Assembly: GCA_025356665.1 (NCBI GenBank)
Contig: JANXRV010000039.1
Location: forward strand, 1-64,000
DNA: 64,000 nucleotides
Direction of reading: 5' to 3'
From: CAITSH01 sp025356665
Lineage (GTDB): Bacteria; Pseudomonadota; Gammaproteobacteria; Burkholderiales; SG8-39
Below, in pieces: positions 60,230 through 64,000 of this stretch; positions within the stretch are counted from its first letter, which is position 1, and the number at the start of each line of letters is the position of its first letter. The notes under the pieces are model-generated. The model made no database searches. It was not told the DNA's origin and saw nothing but the letters and a program-made list of their open reading frames with translations. The position numbers and the translations under genes are program-made.

Positions 60230-61969
60230 GTGCTCAGCTCCTTGAACCGACGAACAAGACAACTAGCCCCGATCATGACGGCGTTGTTGCTGACTGCCTG
60301 CGCAACGCCGGCCATGAAACCTTCAGTCGCGCACATCAAGGCTGAGCCAGAAACACCGGCTGCGAACATTCCGCCCCCGGTGCAGTTCCCCACCTCACTC
60401 CCGAAGCCCAAACCGGCGGTAAAAGCCGAGACTTATAGCGTCGTGGTCAACAATGTTCCCGTAGCGGAACTGCTGTTCGCCCTAGCCCGCGATGCCAAGA
60501 TCAACGTCGATGTGCACCCGGGCATACGCGGTTCGGTCACGCTCAACGCCATAGACCAGACCCTGCCGCAACTGCTGTCGCGAATCTCAAAGCAGACCGA
60601 CATGCGCTGGGAACTTGACGGACCCAACTTGCTGGTGATGCCGGACTCGCCGTTCCTGCGCATCTACAAGATCGACTACGTCAATCTCGAGCGCACCAGC
60701 ACCGGACAAATCGGTGTTTCAGGCCAGATTTCGACAGGCGCCAGCTCTTCGGGCGGCAGTGGCTCTTCCGGTAGCAGCAATGCGTCATCGGCGCAGGTCC
60801 AGAACCGTTCAGACAACAAGTTCTGGCTCACGATGGTCAACAACGTGAAGGATATCCTGCACGAGACGGACAAACTAATCCCGGCTTCTGGCGCGCAAGT
60901 GGCGGCACCAGCACAACAATCTCCTGCGGCACCTCCTGCTGGCTCCGCCGGCGCCCCCGTCGCTCAACAAGCACCTGTGTCGCCTGGATCCACGTTCCGC
61001 GAAGCGGCCGCCGTTATCGCCAACGCCGAGGCCGGCGTGCTAGTCATCCGCGCCACAGGCCGCCAGCATGAAAAGATCCAGGAATTCCTTGACCAGGTCA
61101 TGGTCAGCGCCAAGCGGCAAGTCATGATAGAGGCGACGATAGCAGAAGTAACTCTGAATAATAATTACCAGTCTGGCATCAACTGGAGCCTTTTTCGCCG
61201 CGGCCCAACCGGAACGCGTACGGCGCAAGCTTCCACCGGCACAACCACGGCAACACCGGTCGGAAGTTTCTTTACGCTTAACTACGTGACCGATTCATTC
61301 ACCGCCTCGCTGCAGCTTCTGGAATCTTTCGGCACGGTGCGCGTGCTTTCAAGTCCGAAAATCAGCGTAATCAACAACCAGAGCGCGATTCTCAAAGTAG
61401 TCGACAATCTTGTTTATTTCACGATCAAGTCCGACACGATTGCGGCCACCGCAACAGGCACCGCACAGACAAGTTTCACCGCCACGCCGAACGTCGTGCC
61501 AGTCGGCTTTGTCATGAACGTCACACCGCAGATATCGTCCGACGACACCATACTGCTCAATTTGCGCCCTGCAGTAACGCGCATCCTCAGTTACGTCGAA
61601 GATCCCACGCCGGGCTTGGCTGCCGGCGTCAAAAACAGGATTCCACAAATCCAGACGCGTGAGATGGAATCGCTGATCAAAGTGTCGAGCGGGGAAACTG
61701 CGGTAATGGGCGGGCTGATCCAGGATTCGATCAACAGCCTCGAGGACGGCGTTCCCGGGGTCAACCGCATTCCCATTTTCGGGGAATTGTTTTCGCAACG
61801 CAACAAAACCAATGCAAAAACGGAACTGGTGATTTTCCTGCGCCCTCTGGTGGTCCGTGACGCAAGCCTAAGCGGTGACTATCGCGCCTACCGCACATTC
61901 CTTCCCGGCGAAGACTTCCTGTCTGCACCCAACCCCGGGAAACCGACTATTGAAGGACCCGACAAGTGA
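60230..61969 (+). CDS. mshL: MshL-type secretin (pilus outer-membrane channel)
   Basis: This 579-residue protein has a lipoprotein-like signal (IMTALLLTAC), a secretin N1 domain from residue 66 (TYSVVVNNVPVAELLFALAR), a Ser/Gly-rich linker near residue 180, and a C-terminal secretin domain (QVMIEATIAEVTLNN; SFGTVRVLSSPKISVINNQS; FGELFSQRNKTNAKTELVIF). Secretins form the outer-membrane gate for pili. The first in-frame start is GTG at 60230, with a TTG at 60242 as an alternative. Neither has a strong Shine-Dalgarno sequence. It is preceded by mshM, the reverse of the usual mshL-mshM order. Confidence 0.9.
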   Translation: MLSSLNRRTRQLAPIMTALLLTACATPAMKPSVAHIKAEPETPAANIPPPVQFPTSLPKPKPAVKAETYSVVVNNVPVAELLFALARDAKINVDVHPGIRGSVTLNAIDQTLPQLLSRISKQTDMRWELDGPNLLVMPDSPFLRIYKIDYVNLERTSTGQIGVSGQISTGASSSGGSGSSGSSNASSAQVQNRSDNKFWLTMVNNVKDILHETDKLIPASGAQVAAPAQQSPAAPPAGSAGAPVAQQAPVSPGSTFREAAAVIANAEAGVLVIRATGRQHEKIQEFLDQVMVSAKRQVMIEATIAEVTLNNNYQSGINWSLFRRGPTGTRTAQASTGTTTATPVGSFFTLNYVTDSFTASLQLLESFGTVRVLSSPKISVINNQSAILKVVDNLVYFTIKSDTIAATATGTAQTSFTATPNVVPVGFVMNVTPQISSDDTILLNLRPAVTRILSYVEDPTPGLAAGVKNRIPQIQTREMESLIKVSSGETAVMGGLIQDSINSLEDGVPGVNRIPIFGELFSQRNKTNAKTELVIFLRPLVVRDASLSGDYRAYRTFLPGEDFLSAPNPGKPTIEGPDK

Positions 61970-63357
61970 GCCTGCTGCTCGAGGCGCTGAAGAAGGCAGA
62001 ACTGGCCAAACAGGGGAACCAGGCTTCGTCCAGTGCTTCGTCCAAAATTGAACTTGCGCCTGCCGCTGCCAGCGCGCCGGCAAAACCGATTATTACGCGC
62101 GAAAATCTTCCAGACATAACGCAACAGCTTGAAATACTATCGGAAGATCTGCCCTCTTCCTCAGCGCCCCAAGGGCTTGACGGAATGTATTCCCTCGCGT
62201 CACAAGAACCAATCCCGGCGACCACGGAACCGAGTTTCGCCGACAAGCCGGTTGAACCGGCCCGCAATCAGGCCGCAGCGAAACAAATGTTTGAAGCAAA
62301 AGGCCTCGAGGACTACAACCCGCGAAAGCCCTTTTATTATACGGTTGGGGCCTTGGCGGTGTTTGCAGCCGGCTGTATCGGCTATTTCTGGTGGCAATTG
62401 CAACCTCGCTATATCGTGGCACCAACCGCCGTTGCGAATGCGCCGTCGAAACCCCTGGAACCGATCACGCCCGCGCCCGCTGCCGCCGCGCCCATCGATC
62501 CGCTTGCCAGCCCCGGACCAAGCACAGCCCCCTCCACCATCGGCGCATCACCGGCAAGCGCCGCGCAAAACAACAAAACGGGCATTCAAGCTGCAAAACC
62601 GACGATTGGCGCAAATCAGCCTTCAGCCAGTGGGCCATCCGCGCCGGCAGCCATAACGCCTACGGCCGCAGCGAACGCCCCTGTGACGATCACACGTTTG
62701 GCATCCAATCCGGCTGAGCGCGCCACGACTGCATCAACACCAAGACAGGCTGGGGCCGCGCGGGTCACACCATCGGCGTCAACGGCAACGCGAACAGACC
62801 AACAACTTGAACTCGCGTATGACGCCTACCAGAAGAGTGATCTCCCAGTCGCGCGCCAGGCTTACTCCGATGCACTAAAACTCGAACCATCCAACAGGGA
62901 TGCCCTTCTGGGGCTGGCAGCAATCGAAGCTCGCAGCGGGCAGCATGAAAACGCGGAAGCGCGCTACCTGAAACTGCTTGAATCTGATCCGCGTGACGCG
63001 CATGCGCTCGCCGGTCTCATCGCGTTGCGCGGGCAGGCAGATCCGATGCAATCGGAAAGCCGTCTGAAAAACATGATTGCCACCCAGCCGGAGGCGGGAT
63101 TCCTGCACTTTGCCCTGGGCAACCAAATGGCCCTGCAAGCGCGTTGGCCGGAAGCCCAGGTGGCCTATTTCAAAGCCTTGTCAAACGAACCGGACAACGC
63201 TGATTACGCCTACAATTTGGCGGTAAGCCTGGACCATATCCGCCAGAGCAAGCTCGCTCTGGAGTACTACCAAAAAGCGCTCGCCCTAAGCGACGCACGG
63301 CCCTCGACCTTCGACCGTACCCGCGCCACCGCGCGCCTGCGCGAACTTCAGCGGTAG
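61966..63357 (+). CDS. mshN: MshN-like membrane protein with TPR repeats
   Basis: This 463-residue protein starts SLLLEALKKAELAKQ, a common beginning for GspB/MshN-like proteins. It has a membrane helix FYYTVGALAVFAAGCIGYFW (about residues 122-141), a long Pro/Ala-rich linker (about 150-280), and four TPR repeats from residue 285 (LELAYDAYQKSDLPVARQAY and similar). It overlaps mshL by 4 bases through a GTG start. MshN is thought to help assemble the pilus. The linker would reach across the periplasm. Confidence 0.85.
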   Translation: MSLLLEALKKAELAKQGNQASSSASSKIELAPAAASAPAKPIITRENLPDITQQLEILSEDLPSSSAPQGLDGMYSLASQEPIPATTEPSFADKPVEPARNQAAAKQMFEAKGLEDYNPRKPFYYTVGALAVFAAGCIGYFWWQLQPRYIVAPTAVANAPSKPLEPITPAPAAAAPIDPLASPGPSTAPSTIGASPASAAQNNKTGIQAAKPTIGANQPSASGPSAPAAITPTAAANAPVTITRLASNPAERATTASTPRQAGAARVTPSASTATRTDQQLELAYDAYQKSDLPVARQAYSDALKLEPSNRDALLGLAAIEARSGQHENAEARYLKLLESDPRDAHALAGLIALRGQADPMQSESRLKNMIATQPEAGFLHFALGNQMALQARWPEAQVAYFKALSNEPDNADYAYNLAVSLDHIRQSKLALEYYQKALALSDARPSTFDRTRATARLRELQR

Positions 63358-63377
63358 AGCACTTGGCGCCGCCCGCT

Positions 63378-64000
63378 ATGCCTTCAACGGCTCCAAGCGC
63401 AGCCCCGCAGGCCAAGCGCCATATCGGCCAGATCCTGATTTCACAGGGCATTCTGACCGAAGACCAGCTGCGCATCGCGCTGCTTGAACAACTCAAGTCG
63501 AACCAACCAGTCGGCCGGCTCCTGGTTCAACTGGGCTTCGTCTCGGAAGCAACCCTGCGCGATGCGCTTTCCGAAAAGCTCGGACTACAGAGTGTCGACT
63601 TGTCACAAATCGTGGTCGATGCCGCCGCGATCAAACTGATGCCGCGCGATTTTGCAAAGCGCCACCACATCTTCCCGGTCGCCCTGGATCGTGAAAAACG
63701 CCTGCTTATCATCGCAATCGCCGACACGAACAACGTCGTCGCCCTTGACCAGGTGCGGGCGCAGTTGCGCGGCGAAATGGAACTCGAGGCGCGCCTGGCC
63801 GGTGAAACAGAAATTGCCCGCGCAATTGAACAGTATTACGGACTCGAGCTTTCGATCGACGGAATCCTGCACGAGATCGAAACCGGTGAAATCGATTACC
63901 AAAGCCTGCACTCCTCGGGCGACGAATACAGCCAACCCGTCGTCAGATTGATTTCCTCTTTGCTTGCTGACGCGGTGGAGCAAGGCGCTTCGGACGTGCA
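63378..64000 (+). CDS. mshE: MshE/GspE-like pilus ATPase, N-terminal part (cut by window end)
   Basis: The reading frame is open to the window end with about 207 codons seen. The N-terminus (HIGQILISQGILTEDQLRIA, then PVGRLLVQLGFVSEATLRDA) is the MshEN domain that in related ATPases binds cyclic-di-GMP. A second MshEN-like stretch follows (MPRDFAKRHHIFPVALDREK). The ATPase core would lie beyond the edge. A TTG at 63363 with GGTAGAG upstream is an alternative start. It follows mshN by 20 bases. Confidence 0.85.
   Translation, partial: MPSTAPSAAPQAKRHIGQILISQGILTEDQLRIALLEQLKSNQPVGRLLVQLGFVSEATLRDALSEKLGLQSVDLSQIVVDAAAIKLMPRDFAKRHHIFPVALDREKRLLIIAIADTNNVVALDQVRAQLRGEMELEARLAGETEIARAIEQYYGLELSIDGILHEIETGEIDYQSLHSSGDEYSQPVVRLISSLLADAVEQGASDV

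Overview
The window looks like chromosomal DNA of a high-GC, respiratory betaproteobacterium (Burkholderiales/Rhodocyclales-like; the species cannot be named from the sequence). The evidence is a large set of Bug/TctC solute receptors, a murA-his-HIT-tat gene order, petABC next to sspA/sspB, an mla operon that carries mlaA inside it, and MSHA-type pilus genes. Most genes lie on the minus strand.

Region 1 (about 0.2-8.4 kb) is one minus-strand catabolic operon: a HisD-family dehydrogenase, a sugar/polyol-type ABC importer (binding protein, two permeases, ATPase), a malic-enzyme-type oxidoreductase and a LacI-type regulator. A perfect 16-bp palindrome sits directly downstream of a good sigma-70 promoter at the head of the operon and is the likely operator. 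The substrate is unknown. Upstream lies a decayed glycerophosphodiesterase fragment.

Region 2 (8.6-27.4 kb) is accessory catabolic DNA. It holds five intact Bug receptors and one broken one, an FAD monooxygenase, a metal-dependent amidohydrolase, a hydratase/decarboxylase of the meta-cleavage type, two LysR regulators, a CaiB/BaiF CoA-transferase, two MaoC proteins, a RidA protein, three cupin proteins, a SnoaL-like protein, a DUF2917 protein and a hemolysin III protein. It also contains direct repeats, short tandem repeats and three gene remnants, consistent with repeated duplication and loss.

Region 3 (27.7-32.7 kb) encodes a three-subunit 2-oxoacid oxidoreductase, korC-korA-korB, in which KorC is an NAD(P)-type flavin/iron-sulfur subunit.

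Region 4 (32.9-56.1 kb) is a dense housekeeping block. Listed in the transcription direction of the minus strand, it is mlaF-E-D-A-C-B, an ABC-2 exporter pair, a BolA protein, murA, hisG-D-C-B-H-A-F-I-E, a HIT protein, tatA-B-C, then (after a plus-strand DegQ-like protease) a Nif3 protein, petA-B-C, sspA and sspB. Unusual non-coding structure interrupts it: inverted arrays of 7-bp repeats on both sides of hisF, and a textbook intrinsic terminator between tatA and tatB.

Region 5 (56.2-64 kb, plus strand) has an orphan ABC ATPase, a sigma-54-dependent response regulator, and MSHA-type pilus assembly genes mshM, mshL, mshN and the start of mshE, which is cut by the window end.

The strongest candidates for something undescribed are the LacI-controlled HisD-paralogue/ABC/malic-enzyme operon, the inverted heptamer arrays around hisF, and the terminator inside tatABC. 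Start codons were chosen from Shine-Dalgarno spacing, overlap with the upstream gene and family length. Family calls were made by eye, without database searches.
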